DNA of 64,000 nucleotides from Nostoc sp. 'Lobaria pulmonaria (5183) cyanobiont' (GTDB taxonomy: Bacteria > Cyanobacteriota > Cyanobacteriia > Cyanobacteriales > Nostocaceae). Below are positions 43,619 through 53,487 of this stretch, one piece after another. The position numbers and the translations under genes are program-made. The DNA is taken from NCBI RefSeq assembly GCF_002949795.1, contig NZ_CP026692.1:5130545-5194544 (forward strand). The letters run 5' to 3'. Position 1 is the stretch's first letter, and each line of letters starts with the position of its first letter. The notes under the pieces were generated by a model, which was not told the origin of the DNA, did no database searches, and saw nothing but the letters and a program-made list of their open reading frames with translations.

Positions 43619-46600
43619 TTAATTCTTTGCAGACTGAGACTGTGCCTGAGTTAAGCAATTTTTCAATTTTTCAGCTAACACTTGTACATGGGGTTCATTA
43701 AGTATGTCAAGGTGAGATCCAGGAAGATAATGAATATCTAATCCTCCAACTACTACCTCGTCCCAGCCGAATTGAGGATCGTATTCTATGCCTATAGCTT
43801 CGTCCCGATTTTTATCCTCTGTCCGCAAAAGAATAGCTTGACCAAGGTAAGGTGAAAAAATATAGTCACTGAGGGCTTGAGTGTTAGTATCTATAACCTT
43901 TAGATGCTTGTCAGTTTCAGGTACATGAAGTACGTCTTCCAAGTAACGATTATATGTATTTTGCAGTTCTTGCTTACGCCAATAACTCCATCTCCCAACC
44001 TTTTGCCAAAGGTAGTTAGGTCCTTGTTGAACAATATTATTTAAATGCAAAAAAGCTCGCTTGAGAAATGGCGCCTGCCAACTATAACCTATACGACAAC
44101 TATCAAGCATAACTAAAATGCCAACTTGTTCGCCTTGCTCATGGAGTTGCCGAGCCATCTCGAAGGCAACTGTACCTCCAAAGGAATAACCTCCGAGAAA
44201 ATAAGGCCCATGAAGTTGAAGGATCTGAATTTCTTGAATGTAGTACGCTGCCATATCTTCAATGCGGGTATGGAGAGGGTTTTTTCCATCTAGTCCCCGT
44301 GGTTGTAGTCCGTAAAATGGTTGTTCTGTCCCCAGATGCAATGCCAATTCACGGAAACATAAGACTTCTCCACCCAGCCCGTGAATACAGAAAAAAGGTG
44401 GCTTGGAACCGTTGGGTTGAATTTCTACTAGGGATGACCAGCTAGATTTTGATTGGTCTAAGGTATTTACTAAAGCCGAGTTTGTTGTTAAATCTTCTTC
44501 TTGGCAGATTATTTTGGCTAGAGCCTCTACAGTCCCTGACTGGAAGAGAATGGCAAGTGGCAGGTTTTTACTAAATGTCTTTTCAATTTGCCAAAACAGT
44601 TTTACTGCTAGGATAGAATGTCCTCCTAGCTCGAAGAAGTTATCCCTAACACCAATGGGTTGGACACCTAAAATTTGTTCCCAAATCTGTGTTAACTGGT
44701 GTTCCACTTCATTGCGGGGAGCAACAAAGCTGGCTTCTGGCTCTTGCCTCGATAAGTCTGGTGCAGGTAATGCACGGCGGTCTACCTTGCCGTTGGGGGT
44801 TAAGGGCATGGTGTCCAGCAAGACAAAAGCCGAAGGTAGCATATACTGTGGCAATTTTGTCGAGAGGAAGCGTCGGATATCAGTATTTGCAATTACTGAG
44901 TCTTGATTCGGTATAATGTAAGCTACCAAACGTTGATCGCCGGGAATATCTTCACGAGCAATGACTACAGTCTGGAGTACATCTGGATGTTGGGCTAACA
45001 CCGTTTCAATTTCCCCTGGCTCAATGCGTATTCCCCGGATCTTGACTTGATGATCTAGGCGACCGAGAATTTCTAGAGAGCCATCTGGACGATAGCATCC
45101 GCGATCGCCTGTATAATAAAGCCAATCCTGGCGATCGCTCCGAAAAGGGTTCTTGACAAAACGAGAACGGTTTTCTTGCTGGGCATTGATATACCCCAAA
45201 CTGCGGAATGGAGTTCGGATTACAATCTCGCCTGGTTCACCGATACCGCATGGTTGGTGATTTGGTGTGAAAACTAGTGCTTGGGTTTGAGGCAGGGGCA
45301 GTCCTACTGGCTGTACGCCTGTTTGACACTCAACAGGTACTTGGTAATAACATTTTGCCAAAGTTGTCTCTGTCGGGCCATAGAGATTAACTATTTCACC
45401 TGATTCGGGAAAAGCATTCCGCCACCGAAGTATAAGGGTTTCTTTCAGAGGTTCTCCAGCCAAAAATAACCAGCGTAAGTTACGTAAATAGACTCCTGAC
45501 GGCACATTCGCTAACCATAATTGCGCCAGCGAAGGAACTGTATGAAGTACAGAAATTTGCTCATTTTCCAAATAACGCAGAATTCTAGTCGGTTCTAAGT
45601 TATCCTCTTCTTCTGGCAAGCATAGGGTTGCACCACTAGTTAAAGGTAAGAAAATATCTCTAAGAACGACATCAAAAGAAAGACCAGTTAATTGGGCAAC
45701 ACGGTCTTGCTGATTAATTTCAAAGGTTTGTCGCTGCCAGTTCAGAAAATGCGCCAACCCTTTATGACACCCCAGCACTCCTTTGGGCACACCAGTAGTG
45801 CCGGAAGTAAAGAAAATATAAGCTGCATCGTCGGCAGTAATTTCAGGTAGATTTACTGCTTCAATCCTCTTTTTGGAATTTATAGCTTCTCCTGTGTCTG
45901 GGTTGACACAGATGCTAGTTAAAGACTCCTCTATATTTTCGTCTTCTGGATGCTGACCATCAATATATAATATGTATTTAGCTTTAGCTTCCTGTAACAT
46001 CAGCCGCTGGCGTTGGCTAGGAAGTTTTGGATCGAGGGTGAGTAGCACACCGCCACTCAAGAGTACACCAAGCATACTGGCAATTAGCCCAAAGCTGCGT
46101 GTCCCAAACACGGCTACGACATCTCCCCGCTCTACTCCGTGAGATAACATAACCTGTGCTAAGGTTTGAGCGATTTTGCCCAATTCCCCATAATTCCAAG
46201 TGCGAATTCCTTGACGAAGTGATGAATGTTCTGGGGTACGATTTACCCAAGAGGTAAACATTGTTGTCGTCAATTCATACCGTGGTTCTGGCAGAACCGC
46301 CATTGGCTCTGGTAGTAAAGGTCGCGCTTCTGGTGTCACCAGGGAATATAAACTAATTTGCCTCTCTGGAGCAGCAACAATTTGATTTAGCAAGTGATGG
46401 AATTGATGAAGCATTTCCATCATCCGTTCTGAAGTAAACAGATCGGTGTTATAGACTAAATCAAGTTGGATTCCTTGATTTTGTTCTGTAACGTAAAGGG
46501 TTAAGTCGAACTTAGAAACTGTTTCTAGGATCGATACTGGTTCTATAACCACTCCAGGTAGTTCCAGTTGGATGTCCCTTAAGTTGAGCATATTAAACCA

Positions 46601-49570
46601 CACTTGAAACAGTGGGTTACGACTGGTATCTCGCTCTGGTTGCAGTTCTTCTACCAGTTTCTCAAAGGGCATATCTTGATGGGCATAAGTATCTAATGCC
46701 ATCTGGCGAACTCGATTTAAAACTGACCAAAAACTGGGATTGCCAGCAAAATCAGTCCGTAAAACAACGGTGTTAATAAAAAATCCGATTAGCCCTTCAA
46801 TCTCAGAACGGTTACGGCCGGCAATGGGAGAACCAATGAGAATATCTTCTTGCCCAGTGTAGCGGTGCAATATTGTCCCAAAGGCCGTCAGCAATGTCAT
46901 GAATAGAGTGACACCCTCCTGATGCGAGAGTTCTGTAAGTGATGCACTCAAAGTCTGCGGTAGCATCAGAGATTGGGCTGCCCCTTCGTAAGTTTGCACT
47001 GGTGGCCGTGGTCGGTCTGTAGGCAATTCCAGTACAGTATTAGCACCTGCTAACTGGGTTTTCCAATAGTTAATTTGGCTGGAAAGTACCTCACCTGATA
47101 GCCATTGGTGCTGCCAGACAGCAAAATCCGCATACTGAATGGGTAATTTTGCCAAGGGAGAAGGCTTACTGCTTAAAAAGGCTTCATAGAGCGCTGTTAA
47201 CTGCTGCCAGAGAATGCCGATTGACCAGCCATCTGAGGCGATGTGGTGCATCATTAACAAGAGTATATGCTCCTGTTCATCTACTTGGAGCAAAGAAGCT
47301 CGCAACATCAAGTCAGATTTTAAGTTGAAGGGGCGTTGCACCTCTTGATTTAGGAGAAATTCTACTTGCTCTTTTGTTACCTTAATAATTTTGAGTTCTA
47401 CTGACCGAGGCGTGCCAATTACTTGTATGGGGCTACCATCAGATGATCTAATAAAGTTGGTTCGTAATGCCTCATGATGGACAACGATCGCATCTAGTGA
47501 CTGTTGCAATACACCAAGATTTAACTTGCCCGTTAAGCGCTGTGCATTGGAGACGATATACGCCCGGCTATTGGGTTCCAACTGTTCCAAAAACCAGACT
47601 CGCTGTTGGGCAAAGGATAAAGGGACTAATTCCCGATTGGTTATTTGGGGAATAGTCTGATTTTGGGGATCGTTTTCTGGAGTTTGGTTTTGAGCGACCG
47701 CTTGAGCTAAAGTAGCGATCGTGGGATGCTCAAATAATAGTTGCAACGGTATTTCTATCTGAAAAGCTTGGCGAACCCTAGACATCACTTGAGTGGCCAG
47801 CAGTGAATGACCTCCCAATTCAAAAAAATTGTCGTGGATACCTACTTGTTCCAGACGCAAAACTTTCGCCCAAATGCCAGCTAAGACTTCTTCTGTCGAA
47901 TTCTGAGGTGGAACAAAGTTAGTTGACAGCCTAATATCAGATGTATCCGGTGCAGGTAAAGCGCGGCGGTCTATTTTACCGTTGGGATTTAATGGTAGAG
48001 TGTCCAAAAATACAAAGAAACCAGGCATCATGTATTCAGGCAACCGAGTTTCTAAAAAGCGACGCAATTCAACCTGACTAGGAATTTGCTCTGAACTGGC
48101 AACAATATATGCCACAAGTCGCTTGTCCCCAGGAACATCCTCTCTGGCTATGACTAGAGTCTGCGTCAGAGCCGAATGTTGAGCTAGTATGGCTTCAATT
48201 TCTCCTAATTCAATTCGGAAGCCACGTATTTTAACTTGGTCGTCAATGCGACCAAGGAACTCGATATTACCATCGCTCAAATAGCGTGCCAAGTCCCCAG
48301 TTTTGTAAAGACGTGTGCCAGCCTCAGAGCTAAAAGGGTTGAAAATGAACTTCTCTGTGGTCAATTCTGGACGGTTAAGATAGCCTCGTGCTAGACCAAT
48401 ACCACCAATGTGCAGTTCACCTGATTCACCAACAGACACTGGCTGTAAATTTTCATTAAGGATGTGAATCTCTGCATTGCTAATCGGACGACCAATGGGA
48501 GCAAGTGCATAATTAGTGCCGCGCTGGCAAGTCCAGAAAGTGGTATCAATGGAAGCTTCTGTCGGTCCATAACAATTATGTAAAACATTGTCCAAATTCA
48601 GTTGGGCAAAGAAGCGTTCTATAAGTTCGCCAGGTAAAGCTTCACCACCGCAGGTAATGTGTCTGATGAATCGGCAATTCTCAATTCCTTTCTCTTCCAA
48701 TAAGACACGCAGGATGGAAGGTACTAAAGCCAGAACGGTGATTTGCTGCTCAGTAATCACTTTCACAAGGTAGGCAGTGTCTTGATGTCCACCAGGGCGA
48801 GCTATGAACAATTGCCCCCCAAAGCACAATGGCCAAAATATCTGCCATACTGAGGGATCGAAGCTAAAAGAAATAGTCAGTAAAACTTTGTCTGCGTGAG
48901 TTAATCCAAAAGTTGTTTGCTTCCAGTGGAGTTGATTGCATATACCACGGTGAGGGATCATTACACCCTTGGGCTGTCCTGTAGAGCCAGATGTGTAGAT
49001 TACGTAGATGAGGTTATCAGCTGTAGTTTGATTTACAGGATTTTCTTGACTGTTTTGGATATTCCCTTGCGAGTCTAAGTCCAGACAAACCACTTGTGCC
49101 TGATGTGGTGGTAAGTTCTTGACCACTTTTTCTTGGGTTAACAATACTGCGGTCTGGGTGTCTTCCAAGATGAAAGCTAAACGTTCTGAGGGATATGCTG
49201 GATCTAAAGGCACATAAGCTCCTCCAGCTTTGAGAATGCCCAGTAGTCCTATAATCATCTCTAAGGAGCGCTCCAGGCATATACCTACAAGTACTTCTGG
49301 CCCAACGCCTAAAGAACGTAGGTGGTGCGCTAGTTGATTCGCCCCCTGGTTTAACTGTTGATAAGTAAGTTGTGTATTTTCACATACTACTGCAATGGCT
49401 TGGGGCGATCGCTCTACTTGCATCTCAAACATTTGATGAATGCACAGATCCTGATGATGAACTACTTGGGTGTCATTCCATTCCTGTAAAACTTGAGTGC
49501 CTATGATAGGAGTTAAGGTATCTAACGGAATATTTTTCTTATATTCTGAAGTTTGGCTATTTATCTGCAT
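43619..49570 (-). CDS. Two-module non-ribosomal peptide synthetase (A-PCP-C-A-PCP-TE)
   Basis: The 1983-residue enzyme would join two amino or hydroxy acids and release the product. Domains in order: adenylation A1 (about 40-530; core YTSGSTGQPKGVM near 195 and NCYGPTE), carrier PCP1 (FFELGGHSLL, Ser near 588), condensation C (about 645-1085; MMHHIASDGWS near 777), adenylation A2 (about 1110-1600; FFTSGTTGVPKGV near 1257), carrier PCP2 (FFELGGHSIL, Ser near 1651), and thioesterase TE (about 1715-1965; GYSFGG Ser near 1796, GSHLDIL His near 1952). By hand alignment the ten-residue specificity codes are about DPWSICCIDK (A1) and DVRSFALLAK (A2); neither matches a code I know. The first residues resemble a C-to-A linker, but there is no starter C domain. 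No MbtH or tailoring gene is near. Confidence 0.95.
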   Translation of the reverse strand: MQINSQTSEYKKNIPLDTLTPIIGTQVLQEWNDTQVVHHQDLCIHQMFEMQVERSPQAIAVVCENTQLTYQQLNQGANQLAHHLRSLGVGPEVLVGICLERSLEMIIGLLGILKAGGAYVPLDPAYPSERLAFILEDTQTAVLLTQEKVVKNLPPHQAQVVCLDLDSQGNIQNSQENPVNQTTADNLIYVIYTSGSTGQPKGVMIPHRGICNQLHWKQTTFGLTHADKVLLTISFSFDPSVWQIFWPLCFGGQLFIARPGGHQDTAYLVKVITEQQITVLALVPSILRVLLEEKGIENCRFIRHITCGGEALPGELIERFFAQLNLDNVLHNCYGPTEASIDTTFWTCQRGTNYALAPIGRPISNAEIHILNENLQPVSVGESGELHIGGIGLARGYLNRPELTTEKFIFNPFSSEAGTRLYKTGDLARYLSDGNIEFLGRIDDQVKIRGFRIELGEIEAILAQHSALTQTLVIAREDVPGDKRLVAYIVASSEQIPSQVELRRFLETRLPEYMMPGFFVFLDTLPLNPNGKIDRRALPAPDTSDIRLSTNFVPPQNSTEEVLAGIWAKVLRLEQVGIHDNFFELGGHSLLATQVMSRVRQAFQIEIPLQLLFEHPTIATLAQAVAQNQTPENDPQNQTIPQITNRELVPLSFAQQRVWFLEQLEPNSRAYIVSNAQRLTGKLNLGVLQQSLDAIVVHHEALRTNFIRSSDGSPIQVIGTPRSVELKIIKVTKEQVEFLLNQEVQRPFNLKSDLMLRASLLQVDEQEHILLLMMHHIASDGWSIGILWQQLTALYEAFLSSKPSPLAKLPIQYADFAVWQHQWLSGEVLSSQINYWKTQLAGANTVLELPTDRPRPPVQTYEGAAQSLMLPQTLSASLTELSHQEGVTLFMTLLTAFGTILHRYTGQEDILIGSPIAGRNRSEIEGLIGFFINTVVLRTDFAGNPSFWSVLNRVRQMALDTYAHQDMPFEKLVEELQPERDTSRNPLFQVWFNMLNLRDIQLELPGVVIEPVSILETVSKFDLTLYVTEQNQGIQLDLVYNTDLFTSERMMEMLHQFHHLLNQIVAAPERQISLYSLVTPEARPLLPEPMAVLPEPRYELTTTMFTSWVNRTPEHSSLRQGIRTWNYGELGKIAQTLAQVMLSHGVERGDVVAVFGTRSFGLIASMLGVLLSGGVLLTLDPKLPSQRQRLMLQEAKAKYILYIDGQHPEDENIEESLTSICVNPDTGEAINSKKRIEAVNLPEITADDAAYIFFTSGTTGVPKGVLGCHKGLAHFLNWQRQTFEINQQDRVAQLTGLSFDVVLRDIFLPLTSGATLCLPEEEDNLEPTRILRYLENEQISVLHTVPSLAQLWLANVPSGVYLRNLRWLFLAGEPLKETLILRWRNAFPESGEIVNLYGPTETTLAKCYYQVPVECQTGVQPVGLPLPQTQALVFTPNHQPCGIGEPGEIVIRTPFRSLGYINAQQENRSRFVKNPFRSDRQDWLYYTGDRGCYRPDGSLEILGRLDHQVKIRGIRIEPGEIETVLAQHPDVLQTVVIAREDIPGDQRLVAYIIPNQDSVIANTDIRRFLSTKLPQYMLPSAFVLLDTMPLTPNGKVDRRALPAPDLSRQEPEASFVAPRNEVEHQLTQIWEQILGVQPIGVRDNFFELGGHSILAVKLFWQIEKTFSKNLPLAILFQSGTVEALAKIICQEEDLTTNSALVNTLDQSKSSWSSLVEIQPNGSKPPFFCIHGLGGEVLCFRELALHLGTEQPFYGLQPRGLDGKNPLHTRIEDMAAYYIQEIQILQLHGPYFLGGYSFGGTVAFEMARQLHEQGEQVGILVMLDSCRIGYSWQAPFLKRAFLHLNNIVQQGPNYLWQKVGRWSYWRKQELQNTYNRYLEDVLHVPETDKHLKVIDTNTQALSDYIFSPYLGQAILLRTEDKNRDEAIGIEYDPQFGWDEVVVGGLDIHYLPGSHLDILNEPHVQVLAEKLKNCLTQAQSQSAKN

Positions 49571-51662
49571 TTTTTATTTATCGCCTCCATCAGGAAATCC
49601 AATTTTTTAAATTATTATTTATTGTAATATTATGTTTATACAAATCCTATGTGAGGCTACAAATTAACGCCTTGAGGCTATGAGTATGGGAATACAAAAA
49701 CAAAGCCTCTTTAGCTGTAAGATTGGCAAAATGCCCCTATTTTAAAATGTTGTGGCTTCTGCTCCTAGTATCCAGGCTAATTATTATATAATATTTATAT
49801 GTGCAAAAAGATGTTTTTATACCTTTAGATAATCGATTGATTATCCGTATAATAATCTATTTGCCGATTTGTACTCAATCTCGTCTTAACTGTTAACTAA
49901 GCATGAAAAATGTAGGCAACAATTATAATTTGCTTACTTTACCTTTCATTAAAAAACGATTTTTTTTACAGTGTATAATTGAATATACAATATCTAAAAA
50001 TACTCTATCCTTTTTTACGAAAGTTTCCCTAATGGGAAAATCATCATTACAGAATCTTCATTGTGTTTATTGATATGTAAAAATAGTGTAAAGCTACGAT
50101 CGGATTTGCTAAAAGACTTAAGTAAGCTCAACTCGGTGTAAAAAATTGTCATTAGAATCAAGAAGGGGCAAAGAGAAGTTTAATCGCTAACTTGCGGCGT
50201 TAGGGCACTCCGCCCCAAGTCTCAAAAGTTCAAAAAGGCAAAAAGCAGAAAAAAAGAGGGTTTTAGCCTCATTCATCTTTATTTATCCTTTTCTACTTAT
50301 TGTTCTTCCATGAGTTTAGGTTAAAGGGTTGATTTTTCGTTAACTGAGATGACAAAAAATCATTAATTTTCACCAAGATTGATGAAAGACCGTTATGCCG
50401 ACTCAGTGAAACCATCATCAGCACGGTTTCATCTCACTATATAAAGCATACATAAAGTGAAAGTTTTGCACATAGAATTAACATTTAAAAAAGTGTGACA
50501 TAAAATACATTAAAACCCTTGCTTTTTCTTAGAGCGAAAACTTATTCAAGGTTTTTGGCTATAGATAATGACTCGCAGCAAGTCAGATGTTGATTTTTTG
50601 ACGGTGATATGACCGTGCCTAAACCCTCAATTTTTAATAAACAAGAATTAGAGCGGTCTAAAATCCAAATCTAGGACACAAAAAAGTTTTATCAAAAACA
50701 TATTAAAAAATTGACTCTCTCAGGAGGTGAAAATGTTTAGAATGAAGATACTGCAAGACTTACAGATATTAGACATACATTATTGAGCTTAACTTTGCTT
50801 GTTAATTATAATTATCATTAATTTGTTACTAATTCTTTTAAATGTACCCATGAAGCTGACCCAAGTTAAATCACAATATTGGTTTATGTAAATTTTTATA
50901 ACGATAATCAAATTTTTGATGCACTTTGTTATATGTTAATTGTGTAAGTTTTGTGAATAAGTAATTATGCGTAAAGAAACAAAGAAGCTTTTAATCAAAA
51001 CTAAAATAGTATAAGCAAACATGCTAAAGTAATTTCTAAAGAGATGTAACTATATCTCTTTAGAAAGTCGTACCTCTGCGATGCGACCCCTATTTTGTGA
51101 CTCTGGGGAGAAAAGTACATTATGTCTATCCTAAATTTTAAGCAAAATCATGGGTTATGCGATCGCTATTTATGATTTGTTTATTTAAATAGCCCTGTTG
51201 CTAAACTCCCTAAAAACTAGAAATTCTTCTCTGGTAAAATTCGCAAAAGAGGGTTAATTCTGCTAATACATTCCAATTATTTTGTACACGTACATTAAAA
51301 ATACTAATATTGTTTACCTGACCAAGTTGATTGTTAATGTCAGGAATGTTATTCAAACATCCTAAGTTATTTACCAGCAAATCCTTATCCCCTTTGCTTT
51401 AGCATCAAAGCTAGAATTTTCCGTACGAAACAGGATGGATGTTATCATGTCAACAAAAGTTAAGTACTAGAGTAGTAGTTACACTTAAATAAATTCTGGA
51501 ATATACTTTTAATAAAGAACTTATAAGTTACTCTGAAAAAAGTTCAATAGTAGACTATAAAGACCAACTTTTTTGAAATGAAAACGTGAGTGTGAGTTAA
51601 GAGATACCGATTATATAGTAGGTTTTCATAAATTTTTTAACGATACCAGGCATTACTAAACT
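49571..51662. other. 2.1-kb gene-free, AT-rich region between NRPS and polysaccharide cluster
   Basis: No open frame that I can support on either strand. The NRPS promoter (leftward) and the polysaccharide-cluster promoter (rightward) must lie here. It contains a hairpin at 50408-50440 (GTGAAACC/GGTTTCA) and the perfect inverted repeat at 51033-51066. The rest is A+T-rich with no clear repeat. A small RNA or a long leader is possible but cannot be shown. Confidence 0.6.
51033..51066. repeat. Perfect 13-bp inverted repeat
   Basis: TTTCTAAAGAGAT at 51033-51045 pairs perfectly with ATCTCTTTAGAAA at 51054-51066 around an 8-base loop. It could be a regulatory binding site or an RNA hairpin in the long leader of the polysaccharide cluster. 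Confidence 0.6.
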
Positions 51663-53105
51663 ATGAGTAATCAAAGCATTGCAACAAATAAATTGAGTGA
51701 AGTATCTTTAGATTTACGTGCATCTGCATTTGTCAGGGTACGCAAGGGTTCGTGGTGGTTAAGATTAACAACATTGTTTTTAGTAGATTATACTTTGTTG
51801 TCCTTAGCTTGGATTTTTGCTGGATATCAATCTTCTTCTGAACATCTTTCTTGGTATGTACCGAGTCAATATTTCCCGATTTTAATAACTATTGGAATTC
51901 AAATCGGATCGCTAGCTCTCCAAGGTATTTATCGAGAAGGTCAAAAACGCTATGACTATTGGAATATTATCAAATCCTTAACTTTTGCTCATGGATTAAT
52001 AGTCCTTGTTTGTTCTTTGTATAAGCCAGTTGTTGATATCACAAGCTCAAGATTGATATTATTATCTTGGTTGCTAAGTATATTATTTATTTGCACTGGT
52101 AGATATGCTGTAAATGTTACTCTTGAATATTTGCGTAAGCAGAAAAAAATCGTTCGTTCTTCTGTATTCATTATTTGCGATCCTCAAGAGCGCGAACAGA
52201 TTGCTAGCTTTATAAAAAAAGAAAAGCATTATATTGTCTCTGGAACGGCAAATGCTAACTCATTAGACAGATATAAACGCCAACAAACATTGAGTCAACT
52301 TAATGAATTAGGTGTAACAGAAGTTTTTATATCTTGGGATGCTCTAAAAAATAGAATGTTTTTGTGCTGGTTATTTCAAGCATCTGGGATTCAAGTACAT
52401 ATCTTACCGATGGAATTAAAACCAATTTATAGAAACGTAGAATTTAATAAGATAGGGGGAATGCCTTGTCTGAGTTTGGATTGCCCTATAATTACAGGTA
52501 AAGACTTTTGGATAAAGCGTATTTGTGATTTTTGTTTGGCGACTTTATTTGTAATGTTATCATTCCCGATTTATATAGCTATAGCTATAGCTATAAAACT
52601 TGACTCTTCTGGGACAGTATTTTACAGGCAAACTCGTATAGGTCTACATGGACAACAGTTTAAAGTATGGAAATTCAGAACTATGAGGTCTGATGCAGAA
52701 ACACTACAGAAGGAATTAGAAGCTTTAAATGAAACAAAAGATGGAATTATCTTTAAAATAAAAGACGATCCTCGTATTACCCGTGTTGGAAAGTTTCTCC
52801 GTCGTTACAGCTTAGATGAATTGCCCCAACTTTTTAATGTTATCCTTGGAGAAATGAGTATAGTAGGTCCTCGCCCTTTACCTACTAGAGACGTTGATAA
52901 GTTTTCTGAACATCATTTTATTCGACATGAAGTTTTGCCTGGTATTACAGGTCTTTGGCAAGTATCAGGTCGATCTGATATTTTAGATTTTGAACAAGTG
53001 ATTCATCTGGATATGAGCTACATCGAAAATTGGTCACTTGCTTTAGACTTTGAAATTCTCCTTAAAACAGTTATGGTGGTTTTGAAAAAAGATGGTGCTT
53101 ACTAA
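51663..53105 (+). CDS. Polyprenyl-phosphate sugar-1-phosphate transferase (polysaccharide initiation)
   Basis: This integral membrane enzyme starts repeat-unit assembly by moving a sugar-1-phosphate from a nucleotide sugar to undecaprenyl phosphate. The 480-residue protein has four to five N-terminal membrane helices (about residues 30-150), a central soluble region, a further helix near 300, and the C-terminal catalytic bacterial sugar-transferase domain: VFYRQTRIG, KFRTMRSDAE, RYSLDELPQLFNVILGEMSIVGPRPLP, and LPGITGLWQVSGRSD. It belongs to the WbaP/WcaJ-like class; the sugar is not predictable. It is the first gene of the cluster after the long gene-free region. Confidence 0.93.
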   Translation: MSNQSIATNKLSEVSLDLRASAFVRVRKGSWWLRLTTLFLVDYTLLSLAWIFAGYQSSSEHLSWYVPSQYFPILITIGIQIGSLALQGIYREGQKRYDYWNIIKSLTFAHGLIVLVCSLYKPVVDITSSRLILLSWLLSILFICTGRYAVNVTLEYLRKQKKIVRSSVFIICDPQEREQIASFIKKEKHYIVSGTANANSLDRYKRQQTLSQLNELGVTEVFISWDALKNRMFLCWLFQASGIQVHILPMELKPIYRNVEFNKIGGMPCLSLDCPIITGKDFWIKRICDFCLATLFVMLSFPIYIAIAIAIKLDSSGTVFYRQTRIGLHGQQFKVWKFRTMRSDAETLQKELEALNETKDGIIFKIKDDPRITRVGKFLRRYSLDELPQLFNVILGEMSIVGPRPLPTRDVDKFSEHHFIRHEVLPGITGLWQVSGRSDILDFEQVIHLDMSYIENWSLALDFEILLKTVMVVLKKDGAY

Positions 53106-53487
53106 AGAAAATCATAGCCGTATAGGTTCAGCATTACAGAATATAAGTTACGTATTGATAAAAGTATTGCAGTGCAGTCTACAGTTTAGTTGATAGCGGA
53201 TTAAATTTAGATTTTTCTACCTTGCTGATTAGTTACCTGTTTGAGAGGGATCTAAGAGGATGTTTTAAAAGGGTCTTTTGCTATCATAGTTTAGCACAGC
53301 AAGATATCTCAGTATATGGCGAAACCATGATTTTGCGTTGTACTTAACCCAGTACAGAATTGCAAAATTATACCTTTCGGGACTTTTAAAACATCCTTTA
53401 AAAAACTTCTTTTATTTCTAAGGATCTATCCGAAAAAATCATGGTGACTCAAAATGAACGAATTAAGCTGAATTAAGAATTACAAGA
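53106..53487. other. Spacer holding a MITE-like element
   Basis: No gene. A 139-bp element with matching ends lies at 53258-53396; the remainder is unremarkable. The Wzx-like gene may have its own promoter here. Confidence 0.6.
53258..53396. repeat. MITE-like element with 14-bp terminal inverted repeats
   Basis: GGATGTTTTAAAAG at 53258-53271 is exactly complementary to CTTTTAAAACATCC at 53383-53396. No protein is encoded. No clear target-site duplication is seen at the ends. Confidence 0.8.

Noticed and set aside
43619..49570. NRPS as part of a larger natural-product cluster
   Set aside because: No polyketide synthase, MbtH, transporter or tailoring gene is found beside it in the window.
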